DNA of 42,125 nt from Pseudomonas sp. GM21 (GTDB lineage: Bacteria > Pseudomonadota > Gammaproteobacteria > Pseudomonadales > Pseudomonadaceae). This document shows positions 16,515-25,756 of this stretch, piece after piece. The notes beneath the pieces were generated by a model. It was not told the origin of the DNA, searched no databases, and worked only from the letters and a program-made list of their open reading frames with translations. Location: NCBI RefSeq assembly GCF_000282215.1, contig NZ_AKJS01000114.1, forward strand, positions 1-42,125, read 5' to 3'. How positions within the stretch are numbered: the stretch's first letter is position 1; each line of letters begins with the position of its first letter. Both the position numbers and the translations under genes were made by a program.

Positions 16515-16596
16515 CCATAGCGCAAAATCGCTGCGTTAATGCATTGGATACTCACGATAGGCTGAAGGCCAGTGTCAACCTCACAGGAGCCTTCTC

Positions 16597-17808
16597 ATGC
16601 ACAGCTCATCGACTACCTCGCGCAGCGCGATCTGGCTGCCAATCTTTGCCGGCCTCAGCGCCAGCCTCGTCAGCATTGGCCTGGCGCGGTTTGCGTACAC
16701 GCCATTGATTCCATCGTTGATTCAGGCGCACTGGTTTTCCGCCCGCGACGTGGTGTACCTCGGTGCCGCCAACCTGGTCGGCTATCTGATTGGCGCCCTG
16801 ATCGGCCGCCCCGTCGCGCAGCGCACCTCCAACAAAGCCGCGCTGCGACTGATGATGTTTGCCGTGACCTTGTCGTTCTTCGCCTGTGGCTTTCCCTTGT
16901 CGGTGAGCTGGTTCTTCGGCTGGCGCCTGCTGTCGGGCATTGCCGGTGGCGCGATCATGGTGCTGGTGGCCGCGACGGTACTGCCACATGTACCGGCGGC
17001 GCGCAGAGGATTGGCCAGTGGCGCGATTTTCCTCGGTATTGGCTTGGGCATTGCCGGTTCGGGGACGATTGTTCCGCCGTTGCTGAGCCTTGGCTTGCAA
17101 CAAACCTGGTTCGGCCTTGGCCTGCTGTCATTGGTGCTGACCGCCGCCAGCTGGTTCGGCTGGCCGTCAGAGACGCACCACGCTGCCGCTACGCCAGCAG
17201 TCGCAGAGCCGAAGACGGCCACTGATCCACGGGTTTACCTGCTGTTCGCTCAATACGCATTCATGGCCGCAGGGCTGGTGCCTGCGATGGTGTTCCTGGT
17301 GGATTACGTGGCCCGCGGGCTCGGTGCCGGGCAGCACGTCGGCGCGCTGATTTGGGTGATGTACGGCCTTGGCGCGATTATCGGGCCGGTCAGTTATGGG
17401 TTTCTGGCGGACCAACTCGGCGCGAAGGTCAGTATTCGCGTGGTGCTGGTGATACAGGCAATTGCCGTTGGCCTGTTGGCGATCTCAAGTTCTTTTACGG
17501 CGCTGGCCTTGCTGGCGGTGCTGCTCGGCTCGTTCCCGCCGGGCATCGTCCCCTTGGCGCTGGCACGGGTTCACGAACTGATCCCGCAACATCACCAGCA
17601 GCAAGTGGCCTGGAGTCGCGCGACGGTTTCGTTTGCAACGTTTCAGGCCCTCGCCGGGTTTGCCTATTCGGCGCTGTTCAATGCTAGCGGCGGTCATCAC
17701 GCTTTGTTGTTTGTCATCGCGGCCGGTGCAATTGTGGTTGCGCTGCTGCTGGAACAGGGCATGCGTTTGCTGAGCCGTCGTGATGGTTTGATGCCCGCAT
17801 TGAACTGA
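16597..17808 (+). CDS. YbfB/YjiJ-type MFS transporter
   Basis: A 403-residue inner-membrane protein with about 12 hydrophobic helices. The first segment (GLSASLVSIGLARFAYTPLI) carries the GxxRFxYTPLxP-like signature of the YbfB/YjiJ (MFS_4) branch. A hydrophilic central loop with Pro/Ala/Thr at ~185-215 splits the two six-helix halves. Substrates of this branch are unknown; export of a small organic compound is likely from family habits. It probably answers to the divergent LysR gene. Confidence 0.9.
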   Translation: MHSSSTTSRSAIWLPIFAGLSASLVSIGLARFAYTPLIPSLIQAHWFSARDVVYLGAANLVGYLIGALIGRPVAQRTSNKAALRLMMFAVTLSFFACGFPLSVSWFFGWRLLSGIAGGAIMVLVAATVLPHVPAARRGLASGAIFLGIGLGIAGSGTIVPPLLSLGLQQTWFGLGLLSLVLTAASWFGWPSETHHAAATPAVAEPKTATDPRVYLLFAQYAFMAAGLVPAMVFLVDYVARGLGAGQHVGALIWVMYGLGAIIGPVSYGFLADQLGAKVSIRVVLVIQAIAVGLLAISSSFTALALLAVLLGSFPPGIVPLALARVHELIPQHHQQQVAWSRATVSFATFQALAGFAYSALFNASGGHHALLFVIAAGAIVVALLLEQGMRLLSRRDGLMPALN

Positions 17809-17885
17809 ATCAGCGCCACCTTATTGGGAAGATTGTGTTGAAGGTGGATTGATCGGGCTCCAGTAAGATCAGCTTTGGCAGCTAT

Positions 17886-17980
17886 GGCCCCATCGCCAGC
17901 AGGCTGGCTCCCACAGTGGATCGCGTTTTTTCTGGTAGAACCCGGTCAATTGTGGGAGCGAGCCTGCTCGCGATGGGGCC
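17886..17980. repeat. REP pair, family 2
   Basis: GGCCCCATCGCCAGCAGGCT (from 17886) faces its reverse complement ending GCGATGGGGCC at 17980; both contain the TGTGGGAG/CTCCCACA core. It lies in the 275-base gap between the MFS gene and the hydrolase. Confidence 0.88.
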
Positions 17981-18083
17981 CGATCATTCACCCCAAAACC
18001 TCATACGGCTGTCGAATTTGTCCCCGCCCCCGCCACGCATCTGTTAAAACCCGTCTTTTCCCGCAGACCTTCCGGACCGCCGT

Positions 18084-19019
18084 ATGTTGTCGAGTTGGAT
18101 GAGCCGCTTGGGCCGTCGCTGGCTGCCGATGCTGTGCATGGCCGCATTGATCGTCGGCCTGCCGGTGAGTTGCGGTGTGCTCAAGTACAAAGAGCGCGAA
18201 TTGCTGTTCCGCATCGAGCCGGGTACGGCGGGCTGGTACCGCGGCTTGCCGGACGATGTGCAGGAGTTCGACATCAAACCCGCCCGATTCAAGGCCGGGC
18301 AAAACCTCCACGCCTGGTGGTGGCCGGCCGCACGCCGTGATGCGCCGTCGATCCTCTACCTGCACGGCGTACGCTGGAACCTGACGGGCCAGGCGTTTCG
18401 CATCGAGCAATTGCGCGCCATGGGCTACTCGGTGCTGGCCATCGACTACCGTGGGTTCGGTCAAAGCAAAGGGGATCTGCCCTCCGAAGCCAGCGTTTAT
18501 GAAGACGCCCGAGCCGCCTGGGAGCGCTTCACCCAGATGCAACCGGACGCCAACAAACGTCTGATCTACGGTCACTCCCTGGGCGGCGCGGTGGCCATCG
18601 ACCTTGCGGCGGACCTGACCGCACAGGCGAAAAAGCAACAAGTCGAAGTGCCGGTGCGCGGTCTGGTGATCGAGTCCACGTTCACCTCGCTGGGCGATGC
18701 CGTGGCGCAAGTGGCCGACAGCAACCTGCCGGTGAACTGGCTGCCGGTGCGTTGGCTGGTGTCGCAGAAATTCGATTCCCTCGACAAGATCGTCGACATC
18801 GACATGCCGCTGCTGGTGGTTCACGGCCTGGCCGACCGGTTCATGCCCTCATACTTCAGCCAGCAGTTGTTCAACGCCGCCAATGAACCCAAGCGCCTGC
18901 TGCTGGTGCCCGGCGGCACCCATAACAACAGCATGAGCCTGGGGGGCAGCCAATATCGCCAGGCGCTCGAAGGTTTGATGAAAGCAAAACCTAGCGGTAA
19001 CCCCGGGCTTGCAGGTTGA
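18084..19019 (+). CDS. Membrane-anchored alpha/beta hydrolase, YfhR/BEM46-like
   Basis: A 311-residue protein. An N-terminal hydrophobic segment (residues ~14-30, ending LPVSCG) is a membrane anchor or a weak lipoprotein signal. The fold follows with an oxyanion motif (LYLHGVRWN), the nucleophile elbow GHSLGGAV at ~171-178, the acid in VVHGLADRFMP and His in GGTHNNS. The order and spacing are those of the YfhR/BEM46 serine hydrolases of unknown substrate. Its last 29 bases overlap the end of the convergent ABC transporter gene. Confidence 0.88.
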   Translation: MLSSWMSRLGRRWLPMLCMAALIVGLPVSCGVLKYKERELLFRIEPGTAGWYRGLPDDVQEFDIKPARFKAGQNLHAWWWPAARRDAPSILYLHGVRWNLTGQAFRIEQLRAMGYSVLAIDYRGFGQSKGDLPSEASVYEDARAAWERFTQMQPDANKRLIYGHSLGGAVAIDLAADLTAQAKKQQVEVPVRGLVIESTFTSLGDAVAQVADSNLPVNWLPVRWLVSQKFDSLDKIVDIDMPLLVVHGLADRFMPSYFSQQLFNAANEPKRLLLVPGGTHNNSMSLGGSQYRQALEGLMKAKPSGNPGLAG

Positions 19020-20805
19020 ACAGCTGCGCGTAGCGTCCGCCCGCCTTCACGAGATGGTCGTGATCGCCGCGCTCAAGGATCGCCCCCTGGTCCAGCACGA
19101 TGATGTGGTCCGCATTGCGTACGCTGGAAAAACGATGGGAAATCAGCAACGTCATGCGACTTTCGGTGTGCTCGCTGAAATGCTCGAATACCGCCGCTTC
19201 CGCCGCTGGATCGAGTGCCGACGTCGGTTCGTCGAGAATCAGGATATCGGCATCGCGCCGCATGTAAGCACGCGATAGCGCGATCTTTTGCCACTGCCCA
19301 CCTGACAACTCTTGCCCACCGGCAAACCATCGACCCAATTGCGTGGCGTACCCTCGATCCAGACGCTCGATGAACGGTGCAGCCATGCCCTGCGCTGCCG
19401 CGTCCTGCCAGCGCTGTTCATCATTGAACGCCAACGTGTCGCCGACGCCGATGTTTTCACCGACCGAAAACTGGTAGCGGATGTAATCCTGAAAAATCAC
19501 GCCAATGCGCTGTCGCAGCACGTCCTCCTTCCAGGTCTGCAAATCGCTGCCATCGAGCAAAATGCGGCCTTGATCGGGTCGGTACAAACGGGTCAGCAAT
19601 TTGATCAGCGTGGTCTTGCCCGAACCGTTCTCCCCCACCAGCGCCAGGCTGCGCCCCGGAACCAGGTGCAGGTCGATGCCCTCCAGCGCCGCACGACTCG
19701 CCCCGGGATAACGAAAACCGACGTTCTCGAAACGCAAACCATCGCCGGGCACCGCGCCCTCGGTGAGATGTCCGGAATCGGCCACCACCGGTTCGGCCAG
19801 GTATTCATAAAGACTCGACAGGTAAAGGCCGTCTTCGTAGAGACCGCTGATGGCGCTCAAGCTACTGCTGACCGCCGTTTGCCCCTGCTTGAACAACACC
19901 AGGTACATGGTCATTTGCCCAAGGCTGATATTGCCGTGAACGGTATCGACCACCACCCACGCATACGCCAGGTAAAACGCCGAAGTACCAAGCAGGCCGA
20001 GGACGAATCCCCAGCCATCGCGACGCAACGTCAACCGGCGGTCTTCGGCGTAGAGACGCGCGAACGTGTCGCGATAGCGCTTCAACAACAGCGGCGCGAA
20101 ACCGAACAGCTTGACCTCTTTGATGTACCCCTCGTGGGACAGCAGCGTCTCGATGTAATTCTGCTGCCGACTCTCCGGCGCTCGACGGGTGAACAGCCGA
20201 AAAGCATCCCCGGAAAAGTGTGCCTCGGCGAAAAACACCGGTAATGCACCGACCACCAGCAGCACCAGCGCCCACGGCGAAAAGTGCACCAGCAACACGC
20301 CGAAGCTGATCAGCACAATCAGGTTCTGGATCAACCCCAACGACTTCATCACCAACGCCAGCGGACGGGTCGAAGCCTCGCGCCGCACCCGCACCAGCTT
20401 GTCGTAAAACTCGGAATTCTCGAACTGCACCAGCGACAACGTCTGGGCTTTCTCCAGAATCATCGTGTTGACCTTCTGCCCCAACTGCACCCGCAACAGC
20501 GACTGCTGAACCGACAACGCCCGCTGAGTACCGGACAACAACGCCAGCACCCCCGCCTCCATCAACACATAACGCACCACCGGCCACAACGGCGCACTGC
20601 CTTGCTGCGCATGCAACTGCATGGCACTGACCACCGCGTCGACAATGCGTTGACCTATCCAGGCGGCCAGTGCCGGGAGGACACCGGCAATCAGAGTGGC
20701 CAGGACCAGGCCGAGGAATAATCCGCGAGAAGTGCCCCAGACCAGCAGCAAGGCACGTCGGGCCTGGTCGAACAAGGCGGTGAAGCGGTTAAGGGCCGCA
20801 GGCAT
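18991..20805 (-). CDS. ABC exporter, fused permease and ATPase
   Basis: A 604-residue half-transporter. The membrane domain spans about 20-330 with six predicted helices. The ATPase begins near 357 (LRFENVGFRYPG), with Walker A GENGSGKTT at 391-399, the signature ELSGGQWQK, Walker B DILILDEPTS and the switch histidine in LLISHRFSS. It would work as a homodimer in the inner membrane. A start at 20805 gives MPAALNRFTALF; the open frame continues to 20907 but without a better ribosome site. No partner genes hint at a substrate. The closest-looking relatives are peptide or antibiotic exporters. Confidence 0.88.
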   Translation of the reverse strand: MPAALNRFTALFDQARRALLLVWGTSRGLFLGLVLATLIAGVLPALAAWIGQRIVDAVVSAMQLHAQQGSAPLWPVVRYVLMEAGVLALLSGTQRALSVQQSLLRVQLGQKVNTMILEKAQTLSLVQFENSEFYDKLVRVRREASTRPLALVMKSLGLIQNLIVLISFGVLLVHFSPWALVLLVVGALPVFFAEAHFSGDAFRLFTRRAPESRQQNYIETLLSHEGYIKEVKLFGFAPLLLKRYRDTFARLYAEDRRLTLRRDGWGFVLGLLGTSAFYLAYAWVVVDTVHGNISLGQMTMYLVLFKQGQTAVSSSLSAISGLYEDGLYLSSLYEYLAEPVVADSGHLTEGAVPGDGLRFENVGFRYPGASRAALEGIDLHLVPGRSLALVGENGSGKTTLIKLLTRLYRPDQGRILLDGSDLQTWKEDVLRQRIGVIFQDYIRYQFSVGENIGVGDTLAFNDEQRWQDAAAQGMAAPFIERLDRGYATQLGRWFAGGQELSGGQWQKIALSRAYMRRDADILILDEPTSALDPAAEAAVFEHFSEHTESRMTLLISHRFSSVRNADHIIVLDQGAILERGDHDHLVKAGGRYAQLFNLQARGYR

Positions 20806-20946
20806 GGGGACTGGCTCGCAGAGAACAAACAAGGTGTCATGGTACTTCAGCCCGGCAACGAGCCCGGTGCGAATCAACTGTAACGTTTGTTCGCTTGACG
20901 CGAGCACGCGTCAGGATGAGGATCGACCGACTTTCAGAGGTCGCGC

Positions 20947-21198
20947 ATGAATAGAAACGAATATCTGCACGTATCAGCAGAGCTCCTTTTCCTGGAAAAG
21001 CAGCTAGCTAAACCTGGGTTCAGCAAGCTAACTGCTATGTCCATTCGCTCTCGAATTGCGCAATTAAAATCATCCCTTGAAGTGGGTAGTCAGAACACGG
21101 ACCACTTTGCAAAGGTCGTCATTACGTACCGTGGCTCCCCCGTTTCAGGTACTCCCGAAACAGAGAGAGAAAGTCCACTTCATTCCACACCCACCTGA
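20947..21198 (+). CDS. Small hypothetical protein, perhaps an N-terminal fragment
   Basis: An 83-residue frame with a good ribosome site (AGAGG before ATG 20947). Residues 1-45 are predicted helical (YLHVSAELLFLEKQLAKPGF) and residues 57-67 form one strand (AKVVITYRGSPVSG). From memory it resembles the beginning of a longer Pseudomonas hypothetical protein in which the strand is followed by further sequence. Here the frame ends soon after in a Thr/Pro/Ser-rich tail that overlaps the 3' end of the AraC-type gene by 19 bases. Base composition is more AT-rich than its neighbours. A truncated remnant is likelier than a complete gene. Confidence 0.5.
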   Translation: MNRNEYLHVSAELLFLEKQLAKPGFSKLTAMSIRSRIAQLKSSLEVGSQNTDHFAKVVITYRGSPVSGTPETERESPLHSTPT

Positions 21199-22196
21199 AA
21201 CCGCGCCCGATACCGCCCCGGGCTCTCCCCCGTCCATTTCTTGAACGCCCGATGGAACGCACTCGGTTCCTGAAAGCCCAGCCGCTCAGCGATGTCACTG
21301 ATGCTCGCCTTGCTCTGGCGTAATTGCTCAAAGGCCACGCCTCGCCGCACCTCGTCCTTGATCTCTTGATACGAGCACCCTTCGCGCTCCAGTTTGCGGC
21401 GGAAGGTGCTGGGGCTCAGGTGTTGTTCCAGGGCGAAATCCTGCAAGGTCGGCCATTCGCTGTAGTCGCTGTTGCGCAGGCGCTGGTGGACTTGCGAGGC
21501 CAGGCCATGCTGGTTGCGGAAGCGGATCACCAGCCATTGCGGGGCAGTGCGCAGGAATACTTTCAGCGAGGCCAGGTCTTGCACCACCGGCAGGCGCAGG
21601 TAGTGACTGGCGAATTCGATTTCGGTGCGCTCGGCACCGAAGGTCAGGTTGGGGCCCCACAGCAGACGGTCGTCGCTGAGGGACACGCGTTCATGACGGA
21701 AGTCTGCGCGGTCGATGGGGATGCGCCGCCCGCCGAGCCAGCACATCAGACTGATCATCAGCACCAGGAACGTCTCTTCGCCGAAACGGCTGACGTCGTC
21801 GTTTTGCGCGTGGCTGTCCAGGCTGATGAATGCGCGCTTGCCGCGCACGGTCAGGGTGCCGCGAAAGTCGCGCAGGAACAGGCCGAAATTGGCCAGGCAC
21901 TGGCGCATGGCTTTGTGCAGGTCGGGTTCCTGAATCAAGGCGCGGCAGATCAGGGCGAAGCTGCCCGGCGGCATGCCGTGGGAGTCGAGGCGGAAAAACT
22001 CGTCGTTCAATTCGCGGATCTGAATCAACCACAGCTCGGCAAACGCGCTTGCCGGCACCCGCGCCGTGGGCTCGGCCATCAACGCCTGGTCGATGCCGGC
22101 CTGTTCCAGTGCAGCCTTGAGGCGCTGTGGATCACCCGCCAGCGCATGGATCATTGCCTGCACGAAATAAACGGCAACCGAGTCGTTTTCCCGCAT
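21180..22196 (-). CDS. AraC family regulator, OruR/ArgR-like (Arabinose_bd type)
   Basis: A 338-residue regulator with a ~190-residue N-terminal sensor domain of the 'Arabinose_bd' type found in OruR and CdhR. The C-terminal tandem helix-turn-helix has LEQHLSPSTFRRKLEREGCS, RLGFQEPSAFHRAFKKW and SPGRYR. ATG 22196 (MRENDSVAV) is chosen over an open frame reaching 22340. It is divergent from the 3-hydroxyacyl-CoA dehydrogenase gene with 167 bases between, so it is the probable regulator of that gene. Confidence 0.92.
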   Translation of the reverse strand: MRENDSVAVYFVQAMIHALAGDPQRLKAALEQAGIDQALMAEPTARVPASAFAELWLIQIRELNDEFFRLDSHGMPPGSFALICRALIQEPDLHKAMRQCLANFGLFLRDFRGTLTVRGKRAFISLDSHAQNDDVSRFGEETFLVLMISLMCWLGGRRIPIDRADFRHERVSLSDDRLLWGPNLTFGAERTEIEFASHYLRLPVVQDLASLKVFLRTAPQWLVIRFRNQHGLASQVHQRLRNSDYSEWPTLQDFALEQHLSPSTFRRKLEREGCSYQEIKDEVRRGVAFEQLRQSKASISDIAERLGFQEPSAFHRAFKKWTGESPGRYRARFQVGVE

Positions 22197-22363
22197 GTGA
22201 ACGTTTCTCTCCCTAACACTTGAACTGGCAAAAAACGCCAGCACCGTTGAACAGTTGCGGCATAGGACAACCGGGCTGCCGGTTCTAGACTCGCGGCCAA
22301 TAGTACGCCTTCGACCGTTGTCACGGCCAAGGTATCGCACGGTATGACCTGAAGGACGGCAAC

Positions 22364-23215
22364 ATGAATCTGCAAAACATTGGCGTAATCGGCGCTGGCA
22401 CCATGGGCAATGGCATTGCGCAGGTCTGTGCGCTGGCCGGATTCAACGTGACCCTGATCGACATCTCCGAGAGCGCCCTGCAAAAGGCCCTGGCAACGGT
22501 CGGCAAAAACCTCGATCGTCAGGTCGCCAAGGCAACGTTGACCGAGGAACAGAAGAACGTAGCCCTCGACAAAATTCGCACCAGCACCCAATACGATAGC
22601 CTGCAAAACGCGCAACTGGTGATCGAAGCGGCCACCGAAAACCTCGACCTGAAACTGCGCGTACTGCATCAGATCGCCGCGCAGGTCAGCGCCGAGTGCG
22701 TGATTGCTTCCAACACGTCGTCGCTGTCGATTACCCAACTCGCCGCCAGCGTCAGCCAGCCTGAGCGCTTCATCGGCCTGCACTTCTTCAACCCGGTGCC
22801 GGTGATGGGCCTGATAGAAGTGATCCGCGGCCTGCAAACCAGCGACAGCACCCACGCCCTCGCCCTGGACATGGCGACAACGCTGGGCAAAACCGCGATC
22901 ACCGCCGGCAACCGCCCGGGTTTCGTGGTCAACCGGATTCTGGTGCCGATGATCAACGAAGCGGTTCTGGTGTTTCAGGAAGGTCTGGCCAGTGCCGAAG
23001 ACATCGACGCCGGCATGCGCCTGGGCTGCAACCAGCCGATCGGCCCGCTGGCCCTGGCGGACCTGATCGGTCTGGATACCCTGCTGGCAATCATGGAAGC
23101 CTTCCACGACGGCTTCAATGACAGCAAATACCGCCCTGCCCCACTGCTCAAGGAGATGGTCGCCGCCGGCTATCTGGGGCGCAAAACAGGACGTGGATTC
23201 TATGCCTATGCCTGA
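22364..23215 (+). CDS. 3-hydroxybutyryl-CoA dehydrogenase
   Basis: A 283-residue NAD-dependent 3-hydroxyacyl-CoA dehydrogenase of the stand-alone PaaH/Hbd kind. The Rossmann motif GAGTMGNGIAQ is at 10-20. Catalytic His140 is in GLHFFNPVPVM, with the Glu in LIEVIRG and the Asn in RPGFVVNRI completing the site. The C-terminal domain (GCNQPIGPLALADLIGLD, GRKTGRGFYAY) is full length. It oxidises (S)-3-hydroxyacyl-CoA to 3-oxoacyl-CoA in beta-oxidation-like breakdown, or the reverse in butanoate metabolism. It overlaps the TetR-type gene by 14 bases and is divergent from the AraC-type regulator. Confidence 0.93.
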   Translation: MNLQNIGVIGAGTMGNGIAQVCALAGFNVTLIDISESALQKALATVGKNLDRQVAKATLTEEQKNVALDKIRTSTQYDSLQNAQLVIEAATENLDLKLRVLHQIAAQVSAECVIASNTSSLSITQLAASVSQPERFIGLHFFNPVPVMGLIEVIRGLQTSDSTHALALDMATTLGKTAITAGNRPGFVVNRILVPMINEAVLVFQEGLASAEDIDAGMRLGCNQPIGPLALADLIGLDTLLAIMEAFHDGFNDSKYRPAPLLKEMVAAGYLGRKTGRGFYAYA

Positions 23216-23804
23216 ACGTTGCTCACGCTTTTCCGAGTACCGGGACAAAGTGCTGGAGTTGTTCTCCAGCAAGGGTTTCGGTCAGGTCGGCATGCGTGAG
23301 CTGGCCACGTGCCTGGGGCTTTCCTCGGGCTCGCTGTATCACCATTACCCGAGCAAGCAGCACTTGCTGCTCGACCTGATCGAGGAGTTCTACGAAGAAC
23401 TGCTGGCGACCCTGGGTCGCCTCGATCAAAAGGGCCCGGCCAAACGCGACAAGCTGCAAAGCCTGATCCGTGCGCACTTGAATCTGCACCGGGAAATGCC
23501 GTGGCATTTTCGTCTGGCGGAGCGCGACGCCGGTTGCCTCAATGACGAGCAACAAGCGCGAGTCCAGCACTTGCGCGAGCAATACGAACAGCGCTTGCTG
23601 CTGATGATCGGCCCCAAACCCCGGGCCGGTGAACAGGCGCAACGTGCCACCGCGCACGCCATCGCCAACTTGCTCAACAGCGCCCCCGGGTGGCTGATGC
23701 AACATTCGCTGAACGAACATGAGCGTGATGAACTGCTGGAGAACCTGGTGAGCGGGGCCATTGAACGCCTGCTTCGACCGTCGGCACCACGCGCCGTGGC
23801 CTGA
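23202..23804 (+). CDS. TetR family transcriptional regulator
   Basis: A 200-residue TetR-type repressor. The N-terminal helix-turn-helix is FGQVGMRELATCLGLSSGSL followed by YHHYPSKQHLL, and the rest is an all-helical ligand domain. Two in-frame ATGs (23202, 23208) lie inside the end of the dehydrogenase gene; 23202 is nearer the AGGA sequence and is preferred. The overlap implies translational coupling, so the repressor is probably made with the dehydrogenase and may answer to acyl-CoA or a related ligand (inference). Confidence 0.9.
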   Translation: MPMPERCSRFSEYRDKVLELFSSKGFGQVGMRELATCLGLSSGSLYHHYPSKQHLLLDLIEEFYEELLATLGRLDQKGPAKRDKLQSLIRAHLNLHREMPWHFRLAERDAGCLNDEQQARVQHLREQYEQRLLLMIGPKPRAGEQAQRATAHAIANLLNSAPGWLMQHSLNEHERDELLENLVSGAIERLLRPSAPRAVA

Positions 23805-23988
23805 AGACCTGACGCAATGTCAGGTCGACCGCGGTTGAGGCCATAAAACGCAGCGCATCAATAGAAAAAACATCTAAACAAAAATGGCCAATCACTCCCT
23901 CTAACGCTTTGCTAAACGGCGTCCAATCACTGCGGAGCTGGCGGTTAATCCAACCTCGTTCGGCTTCCTTCGTTACCGGGAGCACATC

Positions 23989-24402
23989 ATGAAAATCAAT
24001 CCCTACCTGATCTTCAACGGCAACTGCAAAGCGGCCTTCACCTTCTATGCCCAGAGCTTGCCTGGCGAAATCGAAGCCATGATGACCTTTGGCGAAACCC
24101 CGGCCGGCGAACACGTGCCGAAGGATCTTCACAACCTGATCATTCACACCCGCCTCGTCGTCGGGGACCAGGCCATCATGGGGTCCGACACCACACCGGA
24201 TCGTCCTGTCGATGATATGGCTGGTTTTTCGGTATCGCTCAATGTTGACAGCATCGCGGAGGCGGAACGGGTCTTCACTGCCTTGTCGGAAGACGGCACC
24301 GTGCAAATGGCGCTGGAACAGACATTCTGGGCCGCGCGTTTCGGCATGCTGGTGGATCGGTTTGGTGTGTCGTGGATGGTCAATTGCGAGAAGGATCAGT
24401 GA
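23989..24402 (+). CDS. VOC-superfamily protein, PhnB-like
   Basis: A 137-residue two-motif glyoxalase-fold protein of the PhnB/'3-demethylubiquinone-9 3-methyltransferase-like' group. It starts MKINPYLIFNGNCKAAFTFY and holds the DQAIMGSD, FSVSLNVDS, WAARFGMLVDRFGVSWMVNC segments in the usual order. Members are cytosolic dimers of mostly unknown function. The ATG follows GGGAG. A 184-base gap upstream carries its own promoter region and a shared terminator follows. Confidence 0.88.
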   Translation: MKINPYLIFNGNCKAAFTFYAQSLPGEIEAMMTFGETPAGEHVPKDLHNLIIHTRLVVGDQAIMGSDTTPDRPVDDMAGFSVSLNVDSIAEAERVFTALSEDGTVQMALEQTFWAARFGMLVDRFGVSWMVNCEKDQ

Positions 24403-24416
24403 CTGTCAGACACGAA

Positions 24417-24444
24417 AAAGCCCAACCTGAAATGGCTGGGCTTT
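24417..24444. terminator. Bidirectional terminator between VOC gene and rtcB
   Basis: AAAGCCCA and TGGGCTTT (8 bp) pair around a 12-base interior that can add a CC/GG pair. There is an A-run before the stem and only a short T-run after it. It lies 14 bases past the VOC stop and 18 bases past the rtcB stop. Confidence 0.8.
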
Positions 24445-24462
24445 CTATTATTGCCAAAGGGC

Positions 24463-25689
24463 TCAGCCCTTTACGCACACCACCTGACGCAGGGTGTGCA
24501 GCACTTCCACCAGTTCGCGCTGGGCGTGCATAACGTCATCAATGTCCTTGTAGGCCATCGGGATTTCATCGATGACCGCTGCATCCTTGCGGCACTCGAC
24601 GTGGGCGGTGGCGCGAATCTGGTCTTGGACGGTGAACAGGCTTTTCGCTTTGGTGCGACTCATGGTGCGGCCGGCACCGTGGCTGCAGGAACAGAACGAC
24701 TGCTCATTGCCCAGCCCTCGGACGATGAAGCTTTTCGCGCCCATCGATCCGGGAATAATCCCCAACTCGCCCTTTTTCGCCGACACCGCGCCCTTGCGGG
24801 TGACGAGGATGTCCTGACCAAAGTGCCGCTCTTTTTGCACGTAGTTGTGGTGACAGTTCACCGCCTCCAGCGCCACGTCAAAGGGCTTGCTGATCACTTT
24901 GCGTGTCGCCTGAATCACCGATTGCATCATCAGTGCACGGTTCTGTCTGGCGAAGTCCTGGGCCCAGCCCACGGCTTCGACGTAATCAGCAAAATGTCGA
25001 CTGCCTTCCTCGAAGTAGGCCAGGTCACGGTCCGGCAGGTTGGCGAGGTGCTGGCGCATGTCAGCCTGAGCCAGTTGAATGAACAGGTTGCCAATGGCGT
25101 TGCCGACCCCGCGAGAACCACTGTGCAGCATGAACCAGACCCGGTTGGTCTCATCCAGGCACACCTCAATGAAATGGTTGCCGCTGCCCAACGTGCCCAA
25201 GTGCACACGATTGTTGGTGCTGGCGAGTTTCGGGTACTTGGCGGTGATTGCCTTGAACCGTGAATCCAGTGCGGCCCAAGCCTGATCAGCCTGTTTCGGA
25301 ACGCTGTCCCACGCACCTTTGTCCCGGATGCCGCGCCCCATGGTGCGGCCGTGGGGCACCGCTTTTTCGATGGCGCAGCGCAAGCCGTGCAGGTTGTCGG
25401 GTAAATCAGTTGCCGTCAGCGTGGTGCACGCGGCAATCATGCCGCAGCCAATGTCGACCCCGACGGCAGCCGGAATGATTGCGCCTTGGGTAGGAATCAC
25501 ACTGCCGATGGTCGAACCCTTGCCGAGGTGCACGTCAGGCATCACCGCCAGGTGTTTGAAGATGAACGGCATCCTGGCGGTGTTGATCAACTGCTGCCTG
25601 GCTTCGTTTTCTACCGGGACGCCTTCGGTCCAGAGTTTGATCGGTTTGCCGTGGGCGACTTCCAGCAGTTGGTAGGTACGGTCTTGCAT
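24463..25689 (-). CDS. rtcB: RNA-splicing ligase RtcB
   Basis: A 408-residue protein, the same length as E. coli RtcB. It joins RNA 2',3'-cyclic phosphate (or 3'-phosphate) ends to 5'-OH ends with GTP and Mn2+. Seen here: PDVHLGKGSTIGSV (51-64), metal ligand Cys82 in VGVDIGCGM, GSGNHF (168-173), HSGSRGVG (189-196), the CHHN ligands at 279-282, and the guanylylated His337 in CSHGAGRTMSR, at the E. coli position. No rtcA or rtcR neighbour is present, so the gene lacks the usual sigma-54 control context. It lies 67 bases behind the sulfur operon on the same strand, with no terminator between, so read-through is possible. Confidence 0.95.
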   Translation of the reverse strand: MQDRTYQLLEVAHGKPIKLWTEGVPVENEARQQLINTARMPFIFKHLAVMPDVHLGKGSTIGSVIPTQGAIIPAAVGVDIGCGMIAACTTLTATDLPDNLHGLRCAIEKAVPHGRTMGRGIRDKGAWDSVPKQADQAWAALDSRFKAITAKYPKLASTNNRVHLGTLGSGNHFIEVCLDETNRVWFMLHSGSRGVGNAIGNLFIQLAQADMRQHLANLPDRDLAYFEEGSRHFADYVEAVGWAQDFARQNRALMMQSVIQATRKVISKPFDVALEAVNCHHNYVQKERHFGQDILVTRKGAVSAKKGELGIIPGSMGAKSFIVRGLGNEQSFCSCSHGAGRTMSRTKAKSLFTVQDQIRATAHVECRKDAAVIDEIPMAYKDIDDVMHAQRELVEVLHTLRQVVCVKG

Positions 25690-25756
25690 GATCCTGTTCT
25701 TTCTATGGGCCGGTGAGTCGGCGTGGTGCTGGCGGTAGAGCCGCCAGTTGAGGCCT

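Noticed and set aside
25730..25746. Hairpin TGGCGG/CCGCCA between the fusion gene and rtcB as a terminator
   Set aside because: The stem is only 6 bp and no T-run follows on the minus strand.
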